IMG/VR virus record: IMGVR_UViG_3300021368_001755 | Coordinates: 1 to 22,648 of that record | DNA length: 22,648 bases | Direction: 5' to 3' (one strand) | Origin: a virus | Part shown: piece after piece, positions 15,980 to 22,648 of the stretch | Numbering within the stretch: position 1 is the first letter of the stretch | Layout of the letters: every line of letters begins with the position of its first letter | Notes under the pieces: model-generated | Databases searched by the model: none | The model's input: only the letters and a program-made list of their open reading frames with translations | Told to the model about the DNA's origin: nothing | Position numbers and translations under genes: made by a program

Positions 15980-16415
15980 CGTATCCGTGTGCTTTTGCCA
16001 TTTCTTTTAGTTCGCTTTTGTCGTTGATACTTAACAGTAATTCTATTTCATCATTCTTCATATGAGGATATAGATCAGCAACAAAGTTACTTAGTTTATC
16101 TTTTTTCTTCTTTGCATTTGGTGGTTTCAAATAAGGATGAAACTGTATTTTACCAACGCCACACGCACTCAACAATAACCATTGTAGTTCTGGATGTTTG
16201 CTAACTTCCATGAAGTCTTTGTTTACAAGTTCATTAGTCATGTAAATGTAATGTGCGGCATCTTTGCCTTGCACACTGCTAGAATAACGCATCATCATCC
16301 ATGCACTGAATGCTTTCTTTTGTTCAGGCGTTAGTCTATTATAAAAGCCTCTGTCACGTTTGTCAAGTGCAGACATAATGTCCTTCAAAGGTATCGCTGG
16401 TGCTTTTTTAGCCAT
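15945..16415 (-). CDS. Possible T4 gp62-like clamp-loader small subunit
   Basis: 156 residues from the ATG at 16413-16415, which overlaps the previous stop by one base (TAATG) and has AAGGA nine bases upstream; an ATG six bases earlier is only three bases from that site. All-helical and basic. The pattern FSAWMMMRYSSSV, then YIYMTNELVNKDF, then HPELQWLLLSACGVG resembles the phage clamp-loader A subunit (gp62) family, which joins gp44 ATPase in loading the sliding clamp. The C-terminus is a charged, helix-forming KEMAKAHGYDDKSIKDIFG. Gene 44 and 45 homologues are not in this window. The call is by pattern and length only; a different small replication protein is possible. Confidence 0.5.
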   Translation of the reverse strand: MAKKAPAIPLKDIMSALDKRDRGFYNRLTPEQKKAFSAWMMMRYSSSVQGKDAAHYIYMTNELVNKDFMEVSKHPELQWLLLSACGVGKIQFHPYLKPPNAKKKKDKLSNFVADLYPHMKNDEIELLLSINDKSELKEMAKAHGYDDKSIKDIFGK

Positions 16416-16672
16416 TACCATTTATCCTTGTTAATACCTGCATCATCAAATGTGCCATCAGTTCTTTGTTTCCTGTAATCAAAAGGAACACTCACACTGT
16501 ATGGACTTGATAGATCGTTGCCTACATACTGGAAACGTTTGTAGACAGTTGACGGATTTACATGGTCAAAGTATCGTATTACCCATGTATCTTGCTTTTC
16601 TGCGTATGCTTCGACTTCTTCATATGTACCGTAAACTAGTTCTTCATTATCTAACTTTGCAAGTTCTATCAT
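16415..16672 (-). CDS. Small hypothetical protein (85 aa)
   Basis: ATG at 16670-16672 overlaps the nucleosidase stop by four bases (ATGA), and its own stop overlaps the gp62-like start by one base, so it is locked into the operon by coupling. It is soluble, aromatic-rich and mildly acidic, with a probable alpha-beta start (ELAKLDNEELVYGTYEEVEAY cut here into ELAKLDNEEL and VYGTYEEVEAY) and a beta-rich middle (WVIRYFDHVNP). No cysteine, signal or known motif. Family not recognised. Confidence 0.65.
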   Translation of the reverse strand: MIELAKLDNEELVYGTYEEVEAYAEKQDTWVIRYFDHVNPSTVYKRFQYVGNDLSSPYSVSVPFDYRKQRTDGTFDDAGINKDKW

Positions 16673-17190
16673 TTCTCATTGTAAATATTAATAAAATGCT
16701 CTTCGCCTTTGGCGACATTCTCTAGCCAACTAGTGTCTGCAGAATCGTCAGCACTATCGCTAACATACTTATAACACTTAAATTCAACCTGTGCTTGTTG
16801 GCATGCTTTAGCAATAGCAAAGGCCTCCATGTCTACAACATGGGCTGGGTGTTCTAAATTAGGATCTGTAACGAAGTTATCTCCTGTGCTACAAGTGTAA
16901 CCTACGCCCATTGATATTGTAATAGGATCTTTTGGCAACATAAGTTCTAGTGCTTCTGGACATTTACCCTTATCACGTTCTACAAAGTTTACCATTTCGT
17001 GGCAACCATGCTCAAGTTTAATTCCACCTGCTGTACCAAAGTTCCACACAGTTTCTGGCTTATATTTTTGTATAAGTCTTGCGGCTGTGATAGCGGCATT
17101 AATTTTACCTACACCTGTAAAGAATACATTATCCCACTTAGCCATGTTAGGTGCTTCGTTTTCTAATGCAATCAAAATGATGTCTTTCAT
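16669..17190 (-). CDS. MTA/SAH nucleosidase-like protein (Pfs/PNP family, short)
   Basis: 173 residues against about 230 for bacterial MTA/SAH nucleosidase. The family cleaves the N-glycosidic bond of S-adenosylhomocysteine or methylthioadenosine, freeing adenine. Visible landmarks: an early Glu pair ENE (E10, E12) at the place of the catalytic Glu12, GVGKINAA (26-33), NFGTAGG (50-56), STGDNF (101-106), VDMEAFAIA (119-127) with the ribose-binding M121-E122, and YVSDSAD (142-148) with catalytic D145. All three key acidic residues are present; about 60 residues are missing from the middle and the C-terminal helix is shortened. Its start abuts the apt stop with GGAG five bases upstream. Alternative: a nucleoside phosphorylase-like enzyme with another substrate. 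Confidence 0.82.
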   Translation of the reverse strand: MKDIILIALENEAPNMAKWDNVFFTGVGKINAAITAARLIQKYKPETVWNFGTAGGIKLEHGCHEMVNFVERDKGKCPEALELMLPKDPITISMGVGYTCSTGDNFVTDPNLEHPAHVVDMEAFAIAKACQQAQVEFKCYKYVSDSADDSADTSWLENVAKGEEHFINIYNEK

Positions 17191-17724
17191 TTATTCTCCT
17201 TCGTATTCCAACAGATACTCTACGTTATATCCTGCATCTCTTATTATAGCACTTCCTCCTAGATCGGGCAAGTCTATAATTGCAACAATTAGTATATCTT
17301 CTTTTGGAATGTTCCAATTCTCATGTACAAGATCAGCACAGGCCATTGCTGTGCCTCCTGTAGCAATGAGATCATCTACAATGACAACTTTGCCTTCAAT
17401 AGGCGAAATCTTTTGTATATGTATTTCAGTTTCGCCATACTCTAACTTAAATGCTTTACTAAAAGTTTCGTTTGGCAGTTTGCTTGGCTTTCTTGCTAGT
17501 ATAAATGGCAAGTCAAATTTGGTTGCAACTGGTGCACCAAAAACAAAGCCTCTGCTTTCAATACCAACAACTGTGTCAGCATCAAACCTTGCTGTTGCAA
17601 CAGACAACCTTGTTACTGTATGGTTGAATGCTTCAGCATTGTCAGTGATACTTGTGATGTCTCTAAACTGTACTCCTGGTATAGGATAGTCCGGGACTGT
17701 TCTTATAATGCTTTTAAGATCCAT
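17191..17724 (-). CDS. apt: Adenine phosphoribosyltransferase
   Basis: 177 residues from the ATG at 17722-17724. A longer frame begins at 17775 but the family starts at the LKSIIRTVPDYPIPGVQFRD block, and the shorter start has GGA eight bases upstream. Makes AMP from adenine and PRPP. The PRPP loop is VVIVDDLIATGGTA (about 120-133), with the adenine-pocket region GIESRGFVFGAPVA (about 60-73) and the hood loop RKPSKLPNETFSKAF. Length matches bacterial Apt. It overlaps metK by 11 bases and abuts the nucleosidase-like gene, whose product adenine would be its substrate. A phage-borne apt beside metK and a nucleosidase is uncommon. Confidence 0.95.
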   Translation of the reverse strand: MDLKSIIRTVPDYPIPGVQFRDITSITDNAEAFNHTVTRLSVATARFDADTVVGIESRGFVFGAPVATKFDLPFILARKPSKLPNETFSKAFKLEYGETEIHIQKISPIEGKVVIVDDLIATGGTAMACADLVHENWNIPKEDILIVAIIDLPDLGGSAIIRDAGYNVEYLLEYEGE

Positions 17725-18817
17725 CGAACAAGTCCGTTTGTTCCCATGGAAGATCTTCTTTACCAAAGTGTCCATAGTTGGTTGTAGTTGTTAAGTCTAA
17801 ATCAAACAAACCAAACCTATCAATAATACCTTTTGGTGTTAGGTCAACATTTTCTTCAAACCACTCAACTAAGTCACTTCTAACTTCGCCGTCTGCATAC
17901 ACATACAAACTAGTTGGCTCTACAACGCCAATAGCATAACTTAGTTGCACTGTGGCATTCTTTGCTTTGCCACTTGCTACAATGTTCTTTGCCAAATAGC
18001 GAGCCATATATGCTGCTGATCTGTCGACTTTAGTGCAATCCTTACCTGAAAAAGCACCGCCGCCATGTGGAGCATAGCCGCCATAAGTATCAACAATAAT
18101 TTTTCGTCCAGTAAGTCCAGTATCTCCATCCGGTCCTCCAATTACAAATCTTCCAGTAGGGTTGATTAAAAATTCAGTGTCTGACAAATCAAACGTGCCG
18201 TCTAATTCATCTAAGATAATTTGTTCAACTCTATCACGTACAGCCTGTATACTCATTTCATCAGAGTGTTGTGTGCTACAAACAATCTTAGTAATACCAG
18301 TAGGAGTGTTTACGTCATCATATGACATAGTTACTTGAGACTTACTGTCTGGTCCAAGCCATGTTTCTCCATTACGTCTTTCTTGTGCAAGTCTACGCAA
18401 GATCCTATGACTGTAGTAAATAGCACTTGGCATTAAGTTTGGCGTTTCGTCGCATGCATAACCAAACATTAGACCTTGGTCACCTGCACCAAACTCGTCT
18501 GTGCCTAATGCAATGTCAGGCGATTGTCCATGTAGTTCATTGTAAACTTTTAAAGACGCCCAATGGAAACCATCTTGTTCATACCCAATATCTTTAACTA
18601 TATCTCTAACAATGTTTTCAATGTGTGCTTTATCAAAGCGATCACTTTTATATTCACCTGCTAGTGTAACCATATTAGTTGTCACTAATGTTTCAACTGC
18701 GGCTCTGTGATTTAGTTTTCCATCTATTAAGTATGTTGCGACTGCATCTGAAATTTGATCTGCAATCTTGTCTGGGTGTCCTTCCGACACACTCTCACTC
18801 GTAAATTGATACGGCAT
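17714..18817 (-). CDS. metK: S-adenosylmethionine synthetase
   Basis: 367 residues, slightly shorter than E. coli MetK (384). Makes SAM from methionine and ATP with release of PPi and Pi. Family blocks are intact: TSESVSEGHPDKIADQISD (6-24) with H14 and K17 at the ATP site, GAGDQGLMFGYA (110-121) in the methionine/ATP region, GGPDGDTGLTGRKIIVDTYG (227-246), and the phosphate loop GGGAFSGKDCTKVDRS (252-267). No internal stop or missing block, so it should be active. AGGA lies just before the ATG at 18815-18817. It is followed without a gap by apt and the nucleosidase-like gene, with two SAM-using methyltransferases further down. Confidence 0.97.
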   Translation of the reverse strand: MPYQFTSESVSEGHPDKIADQISDAVATYLIDGKLNHRAAVETLVTTNMVTLAGEYKSDRFDKAHIENIVRDIVKDIGYEQDGFHWASLKVYNELHGQSPDIALGTDEFGAGDQGLMFGYACDETPNLMPSAIYYSHRILRRLAQERRNGETWLGPDSKSQVTMSYDDVNTPTGITKIVCSTQHSDEMSIQAVRDRVEQIILDELDGTFDLSDTEFLINPTGRFVIGGPDGDTGLTGRKIIVDTYGGYAPHGGGAFSGKDCTKVDRSAAYMARYLAKNIVASGKAKNATVQLSYAIGVVEPTSLYVYADGEVRSDLVEWFEENVDLTPKGIIDRFGLFDLDLTTTTNYGHFGKEDLPWEQTDLFDGS

Positions 18818-18820
18818 ATA

Positions 18821-19255
18821 TTATTCCTGTAATTTAGTTTTAATTTGTTCGATCCAACTATTTACATGATTTTCTTCCCACCAAGTGTCTTTTGTGATCA
18901 CAAAGTCTACGTTGTCTACATCTGGGTTTTGAAACACTTTATTAGTATCTTCGAATCGACCCTCTTCGATTGTGTTTAGCCAAATTGTTATGTCTGCTTC
19001 GAAGTGCTCACGGGCACTTTCAAAAGGACATACAAAATCACAAATAACATTTCTGCCATTACTCTTTTCAAAGTCGGCGAATGTTTTCATACGATTAGCC
19101 TGGCGTGACCTTCCTTCGTCTGAGAAGTCCCAATCGTCAGCCATCTTTCTAACTGCATCAGCATTGTACCATGCTGTATCAATCTCTTTCTGTAAACGTT
19201 CTGCCAAGTATGTTTTGCCTGCACCTGGTAAGCCAAAGATTAATATTTTACTCAT
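18821..19255 (-). CDS. APS-kinase (CysC)-like P-loop kinase
   Basis: 144 residues. The P-loop is GLPGAGKTY (8-16). Then WYNADAVRKMADDWDFSDEGR (cut as WYNADAVRK and DDWDFSDEGR) parallels the APS-kinase block DGDNxR...LGFSxxDR, and NVICDFVCPFESAREHF (75-91) parallels its ISPYxxxR block. These suggest a small adenylylsulfate kinase-like enzyme, which phosphorylates APS to PAPS; bacterial CysC is about 200 residues, so this is compact. Other P-loop kinases acting on nucleotides or polynucleotide ends share part of this pattern. AGAGGA lies just before the ATG, and metK starts three bases after its stop. A link between sulfate activation and methionine/SAM supply is possible but inferred. Confidence 0.72.
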   Translation of the reverse strand: MSKILIFGLPGAGKTYLAERLQKEIDTAWYNADAVRKMADDWDFSDEGRSRQANRMKTFADFEKSNGRNVICDFVCPFESAREHFEADITIWLNTIEEGRFEDTNKVFQNPDVDNVDFVITKDTWWEENHVNSWIEQIKTKLQE

Positions 19256-19257
19256 TT

Positions 19258-20052
19258 TTATCCTCTGTCTTCATAGAAGTCATCAAATGCTTCTTTTACA
19301 ATTTCAGTTTCTTCCATATCGTAACTGACATATTTTTCTGATTCGTCATGCCACTTAGTGTTAACATAGCCGACACTCGCATAGTAGCCTTTGCCCATTG
19401 TGTCTGCATAGTCAAAGTCAATCTGTAACGGAGCACGGTCATACCAGTATGACTCAATTATCTCACCCATATCAGATTCAATTTGCCCTGTTTGCAATAA
19501 CTCTGGGTCAAAATCTTCACCATCAGTTTCGACATACACTTCACCAAAGCCGCCTTTCTCTGAACTAAAGAAAAACAATGTTGGTTGATAGTCTTCTTCA
19601 TTATCTGAATCAACTTCGTTACTGCTGTAACATTCTCTGCTGTAGATACATGATTGGTAATCATGTGATTCCTCATCACCAATTTCCTCATACATGCTTG
19701 TACTGTAATCATGATCAACACCATCTTTCCACTGCAACAATCCATCGGCATATTCTGCATCTTCATGTAGTTCAATTTCAACTACTTCAAATTCGTTATC
19801 TGCAAACGGTCCGTTAACATGTTCCATGTCATCGTTTTCGTTCCAGCAATAGAAATCTTCTAGTTTAGGAGATTTTGAATCTATCATATCATCATCTTCC
19901 CATTCTAATCCTTGCAAGTGTTCTATAAGTTCACCTTGCCCTTCTTCTTCAACAATAGGCATCCAGTAGTCTGCAAATTGCTTAGTGACAGCACCTACTG
20001 CCATTTCGCCACCGTATCGTCCGGTGTTAATTTTAAAATATCTTTTACTCAT
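19258..20052 (-). CDS. Highly acidic hypothetical protein, candidate DNA mimic
   Basis: 264 residues. By my count 72 are Asp or Glu and 16 are Lys or Arg, a net charge near -56. Acidic residues are spread along the chain rather than in one tail, with clusters near 52-58, 70-98 and 120-155, and there are many Tyr, Phe and Trp residues, so it looks folded rather than disordered. It has no signal peptide, membrane span or catalytic motif. The start overlaps the previous stop by four bases (ATGA). Family not recognised. Early-type promoter, charge and phage setting would suit a DNA-mimic inhibitor of a host nuclease or nucleoid protein, but nothing in the sequence proves this. Confidence 0.72.
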   Translation of the reverse strand: MSKRYFKINTGRYGGEMAVGAVTKQFADYWMPIVEEEGQGELIEHLQGLEWEDDDMIDSKSPKLEDFYCWNENDDMEHVNGPFADNEFEVVEIELHEDAEYADGLLQWKDGVDHDYSTSMYEEIGDEESHDYQSCIYSRECYSSNEVDSDNEEDYQPTLFFFSSEKGGFGEVYVETDGEDFDPELLQTGQIESDMGEIIESYWYDRAPLQIDFDYADTMGKGYYASVGYVNTKWHDESEKYVSYDMEETEIVKEAFDDFYEDRG

Positions 20053-20546
20053 AATATTTCTCCAAAGTCTAAGTCTTTTATTTTATTAATTTCTTTAACA
20101 AATAGAGCACACTTAGGCTCTGGTTTGTCTTCTAAAGGCACAACTAAAATGTGCCCATTCTTTAATCTTGGAAAGTACCACTTGACGTCTTGATATACAT
20201 TTGTAATCTGTATTTCTTCGTTGTCTGGGATACCGTTTCTCAATGGATTAAAAACTGGTGTAACAAAGCCTCTGTTGTTTAAACTTGCTAGAGGAATAAC
20301 CTCAAGACTTCCAAAGTCCTCGTCACTTGTTAATATACTCCAGTCCATAGGCATTTGTATTTGGCGTTCGCCGATGTTCAAACAAATCGCTGGGGCATGG
20401 AAACTCTCTAAAAAAATTAGAGGTAAAAAGTAGTAATCCATAAACTCAGGATCACTAGTATCGAATATACAATACCTAAGATCTTCTATCTCGTCAGGTA
20501 CAGTATCTAGTTCGTAGACTGTATTATCTACAGTTAATATTTTCAT
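20049..20546 (-). CDS. Conserved hypothetical phage protein downstream of uvsW
   Basis: 165 residues. Beta-rich and soluble, with a hydrophobic core FLPLIFLESFHAPAICL (about 40-56), QIQMPMDWSIL (62-72), and VYQDVKWYFPRLKNGHILVV (117-136). The combination is one I associate with an unannotated protein conserved beside uvsW in marine T4-like phages; this is from memory. No enzymatic residues stand out. It overlaps uvsW and the acidic gene by four bases each (ATGA on both sides). A regulator or polymerase-associated protein is possible, but no function can be assigned. Confidence 0.75.
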   Translation of the reverse strand: MKILTVDNTVYELDTVPDEIEDLRYCIFDTSDPEFMDYYFLPLIFLESFHAPAICLNIGERQIQMPMDWSILTSDEDFGSLEVIPLASLNNRGFVTPVFNPLRNGIPDNEEIQITNVYQDVKWYFPRLKNGHILVVPLEDKPEPKCALFVKEINKIKDLDFGEIL

Positions 20547-22003
20547 TTATACTCCACTTTAGTAACAGAGTGTCTAAACTGCTGTTCTTTATAAAACTGT
20601 TTTCTTTTCGTTAAGTGTCTCTTACTATACTTTAGATTACTCGTTAAGTCAATCACTTTCAGATAATCTTTATCTTCTGCTTTACGAATTCCTCTTCCTA
20701 TAGACTGAACAACTCGAACGAAACTCTTGCCGGGTTCAATAAGAACAAGGTTAAAAATACGAGGTATGTTAATACCCACGGCAGCAACACCATATGTTGC
20801 CACAATAACTTTGTTATCCATTTCACTAACTTCTGCATACTCATCTTGCCTATCTGTTGTTTTCATTTTGCCGCTAATAAATACCCAACTGTCATTTCTC
20901 TCTGCAAGCATTTCTCCTGTCTTGATTCTATCAATCAATACTAATGTATTTCCTGATACAGCAAGTCCATTAATGATACTGCTTATTTGATCAATTCTAT
21001 TTGGGTCTGTTACAAGCCATTTAAGTTCTTGTGCATAACTACCAAAGCCTAATTGGCCATCTTGTAATTGAAATATATCAATGTCCAAGTCTGCAAGTAC
21101 GCCCATGTCTTGTAATTCTTTACTACTCAAGTTTCCTACAACATTACCTAAGCAACATGTACATGCAACTGCTTCATGATCGTCTTTGGGTATTGTTCCT
21201 GTAAGACCCCATCTAATAGGCACGTTAGCAAATACGCCGCTTAGAAGGTCTCTAAGTACGTCTGCTTTAGCCTTATGCACTTCATCTACCATTACGCAAG
21301 CAACATTGTCTAAGAAGTCACCTATATCAATTGGTGCTTCGCCTGCCTTTGTTTTCTTGTGTAATACTGCTAAACTTTGCCATGTACAAATTGTGTGCGT
21401 TTTATTGTATTCTTTTCTGTCGCCATAGAAAACACCAACGTCTAGTCCTAAATGCTTGTAGTCCGCTTCTGTTTGCGTTACAAGGTCCTTATTAGGCACT
21501 ATCACTATTGTTCTACCATACTTCTCGCATTGATGACTTAGTGCGGCCGTTACTAGTGTTTTACCAGCACCTGTGGCAATCTCTTGAATACATTGTGGGT
21601 TTGCTAAAAACTTGTTAATTATTTCTACTTGATAATCTCTAAGTATAATTGGTAATCCTTCTGCAGGGTGTTTCTTTGGCCAACTGAATTCTTCATATGT
21701 ATCTTGCTTTACTTCATCAAAGCCAAAATCCCATTTTTCTCTTTTATCATCAAGTACGACTTCATAACCTAATTCAGTTACTACAGGAATAAGTTGGTCT
21801 AAAAGATTCAAATAACTTCTACCACCAACATCACAAAATCTCACATAGCCGTCCCAACGACCTAGTTTGTATGCTGGCATGTGATATGCATATGGCAAGA
21901 AGTATTTGCAAGTGTCAGATAGTTTTCTGCGTGTGGCTACATCTAAGTCATGAAACTTGATGTTTACTTCATCTCTAATTTCTAATCTTGTTTGTCTAGC
22001 CAT
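20543..22003 (-). CDS. uvsW: UvsW-type SF2 DNA helicase
   Basis: 486 residues, close to T4 UvsW. The N-terminal cap domain (1-110) carries the typical YKLGRWDGYVRF (45-56). Helicase motifs follow: Walker A ATGAGKT (143-149), motif Ia VIVPNKDLVTQ (167-177), Walker B VDEVH (239-243), motif III GLTGT (266-270), and motif VI QSIGRGIRK near 435-443. UvsW unwinds branched DNA and R-loops, helping the switch from origin- to recombination-dependent replication and fork repair. The ATG at 22001-22003 has no ribosome site and lies seven bases from a perfect -10 box, so the mRNA should be leaderless. The first internal Met would delete most of the cap domain, which argues for this start. Confidence 0.95.
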   Translation of the reverse strand: MARQTRLEIRDEVNIKFHDLDVATRRKLSDTCKYFLPYAYHMPAYKLGRWDGYVRFCDVGGRSYLNLLDQLIPVVTELGYEVVLDDKREKWDFGFDEVKQDTYEEFSWPKKHPAEGLPIILRDYQVEIINKFLANPQCIQEIATGAGKTLVTAALSHQCEKYGRTIVIVPNKDLVTQTEADYKHLGLDVGVFYGDRKEYNKTHTICTWQSLAVLHKKTKAGEAPIDIGDFLDNVACVMVDEVHKAKADVLRDLLSGVFANVPIRWGLTGTIPKDDHEAVACTCCLGNVVGNLSSKELQDMGVLADLDIDIFQLQDGQLGFGSYAQELKWLVTDPNRIDQISSIINGLAVSGNTLVLIDRIKTGEMLAERNDSWVFISGKMKTTDRQDEYAEVSEMDNKVIVATYGVAAVGINIPRIFNLVLIEPGKSFVRVVQSIGRGIRKAEDKDYLKVIDLTSNLKYSKRHLTKRKQFYKEQQFRHSVTKVEYK

Positions 22004-22010
22004 AAAATTT

Positions 22011-22038
22011 ATTATACATTATATATGTGTGTTGTCAA
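22011..22038 (-). promoter_or_regulatory. Exact-consensus sigma70 promoter of the uvsW operon, probably leaderless
   Basis: Minus strand -35 TTGACA (22033-22038), 16-base spacer, -10 TATAAT (22011-22016), both exact. Seven bases separate the -10 from the uvsW ATG, so initiation is expected at or next to the start codon. It lies in the 40-base gap after the edge gene. Confidence 0.82.
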
Positions 22039-22043
22039 TCTAT

Positions 22044-22631
22044 TCATAGTATACTTTTACAAATTTCTATGCTTCTTCTGTTGTATCCTGATTGCGATAC
22101 TGAGCCAAATCCCAATGAATATCCTGTGCTGTCTTGCTTATGATATGGCAAATAATAATGTAACTTTTCTATAGTTGCTACAGGTCCAAAAACAATTATG
22201 TCAACACCGTTGTTGTACAATTCTTTACCTCTTAAAAAATCTTCGTATGATGCAATTTTAATTGTTATAATATTATAGTCCTTAACTATGTCACATACTT
22301 CTTTAACATTCTCTGTGTCGTCTGGTAATATAATACACGATATAAATTCTGCTGATTCCTCACAATGTGTTTTAAGAGTTTCGATGTCAATTTTATTATC
22401 CTTAAATCCTACAGCAAGTCCTGTGGAATTAGTATTTGATAATGCATTTATTGTGTTCATCTCTGCATTATTAACAGTAATAACACAATCTTTATGTGCT
22501 AACATATTATGTCTAAAGTATTCTCTTGCAGTCATTATTGCTGTAAAGATATCGTTGCTATTGTTAGTAGATTGAAATGTAATATCGAAATATCCTGTTA
22601 ATGACAGTATATTTTTTCTTATATCAGACAC
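22044..22631 (-). CDS. Hypothetical TIM-barrel-like protein at right edge (possibly partial)
   Basis: 195 residues if it starts at GTG 22629-22631, which has AAGGA seven bases upstream; the frame stays open to the window edge, so it may be longer. Alternating strand and helix segments suggest a barrel or Rossmann fold: STGLAVGFK, EFISCIILPDD, NIITIKIASYEDFLRG, and NGVDIIVFGPVATIEKLHYY. The last part resembles the phosphate-binding half of IMP dehydrogenase/GMP reductase barrels, but the catalytic Cys loop (GSxCxTR) is absent, replaced by SLGFGSVSQSGYNRRS. That relation is weak. Base composition is as AT-rich as its neighbours. It ends just before the uvsW promoter and so belongs to a separate transcript. 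Function unknown. Confidence 0.6.
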   Translation of the reverse strand: MSDIRKNILSLTGYFDITFQSTNNSNDIFTAIMTAREYFRHNMLAHKDCVITVNNAEMNTINALSNTNSTGLAVGFKDNKIDIETLKTHCEESAEFISCIILPDDTENVKEVCDIVKDYNIITIKIASYEDFLRGKELYNNGVDIIVFGPVATIEKLHYYLPYHKQDSTGYSLGFGSVSQSGYNRRSIEICKSIL

Positions 22632-22648
22632 ATCAATATCCTTTTCTA

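Noticed and set aside
17087-17689. 200-codon plus-strand frame opposite apt and the nucleosidase-like gene
   Set aside because: Both minus-strand genes carry family motifs throughout; this is a shadow frame.
20874-20882. AATAAATA on the plus strand, fitting the NATAAATA late-promoter form
   Set aside because: Inside uvsW and pointing against it with no plus-strand gene downstream; expected by chance at this AT content.

Overview
The window looks like part of the genome of a low-GC, T4-related marine myovirus. The evidence is a dense block of short, overlapping genes with almost no intergenic DNA, a T4-type replication set (UvsW-type helicase, DnaB/gp41-type helicase, gp61-type primase, a possible gp62-like clamp-loader subunit), late promoters of the T4/cyanophage form NATAAATA, and large structural-type genes at the left end. 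The host cannot be fixed from the sequence. The early promoters match the bacterial sigma70 consensus, and the lipoprotein begins Cys-Gly5, a style common in marine Gammaproteobacteria. There are no tRNAs, rRNAs, CRISPR arrays or insertion sequences, and no gene-free stretch longer than about 80 bases. All genes except one (8661-9026, +) are on the minus strand, so transcription runs mostly right to left.

Right to left: an edge gene (22044-22631) precedes an exact-consensus sigma70 promoter that sits almost on the start codon of uvsW. The uvsW transcript then appears to run through about 8.6 kb: a conserved hypothetical protein, a very acidic protein, an APS-kinase-like P-loop kinase, metK, apt, an MTA/SAH-nucleosidase-like protein, a small unknown, a gp62-like protein, a zinc-finger protein, an oxygenase-fold protein, a class I methyltransferase and thyX. 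A second exact-consensus sigma70 promoter starts an operon of a large exported lipoprotein, a MazG-like hydrolase, an SPPY DNA methyltransferase, a 2OG-Fe(II) oxygenase and a very small DnaE-like protein. A lone plus-strand gene follows. A late promoter then drives a tail/baseplate-like protein, a sigma70 promoter drives primase and helicase, and a second late promoter drives four capsid- or virion-associated genes that run off the left edge.

Two things stand out. First, metK, the nucleosidase-like gene and apt are contiguous and could make SAM, cleave the SAH left by methyl transfer and salvage the adenine, beside two methyltransferases that would use SAM. Second, 9010-9594 encodes about 194 residues that keep, in order, the catalytic and structural landmarks of the bacterial DNA polymerase III alpha palm/thumb, including all three catalytic aspartates, while lacking nearly everything else in that enzyme. 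Two replication genes (primase and uvsW) also have sigma70 promoters so close to their ATG that their mRNAs should be leaderless.
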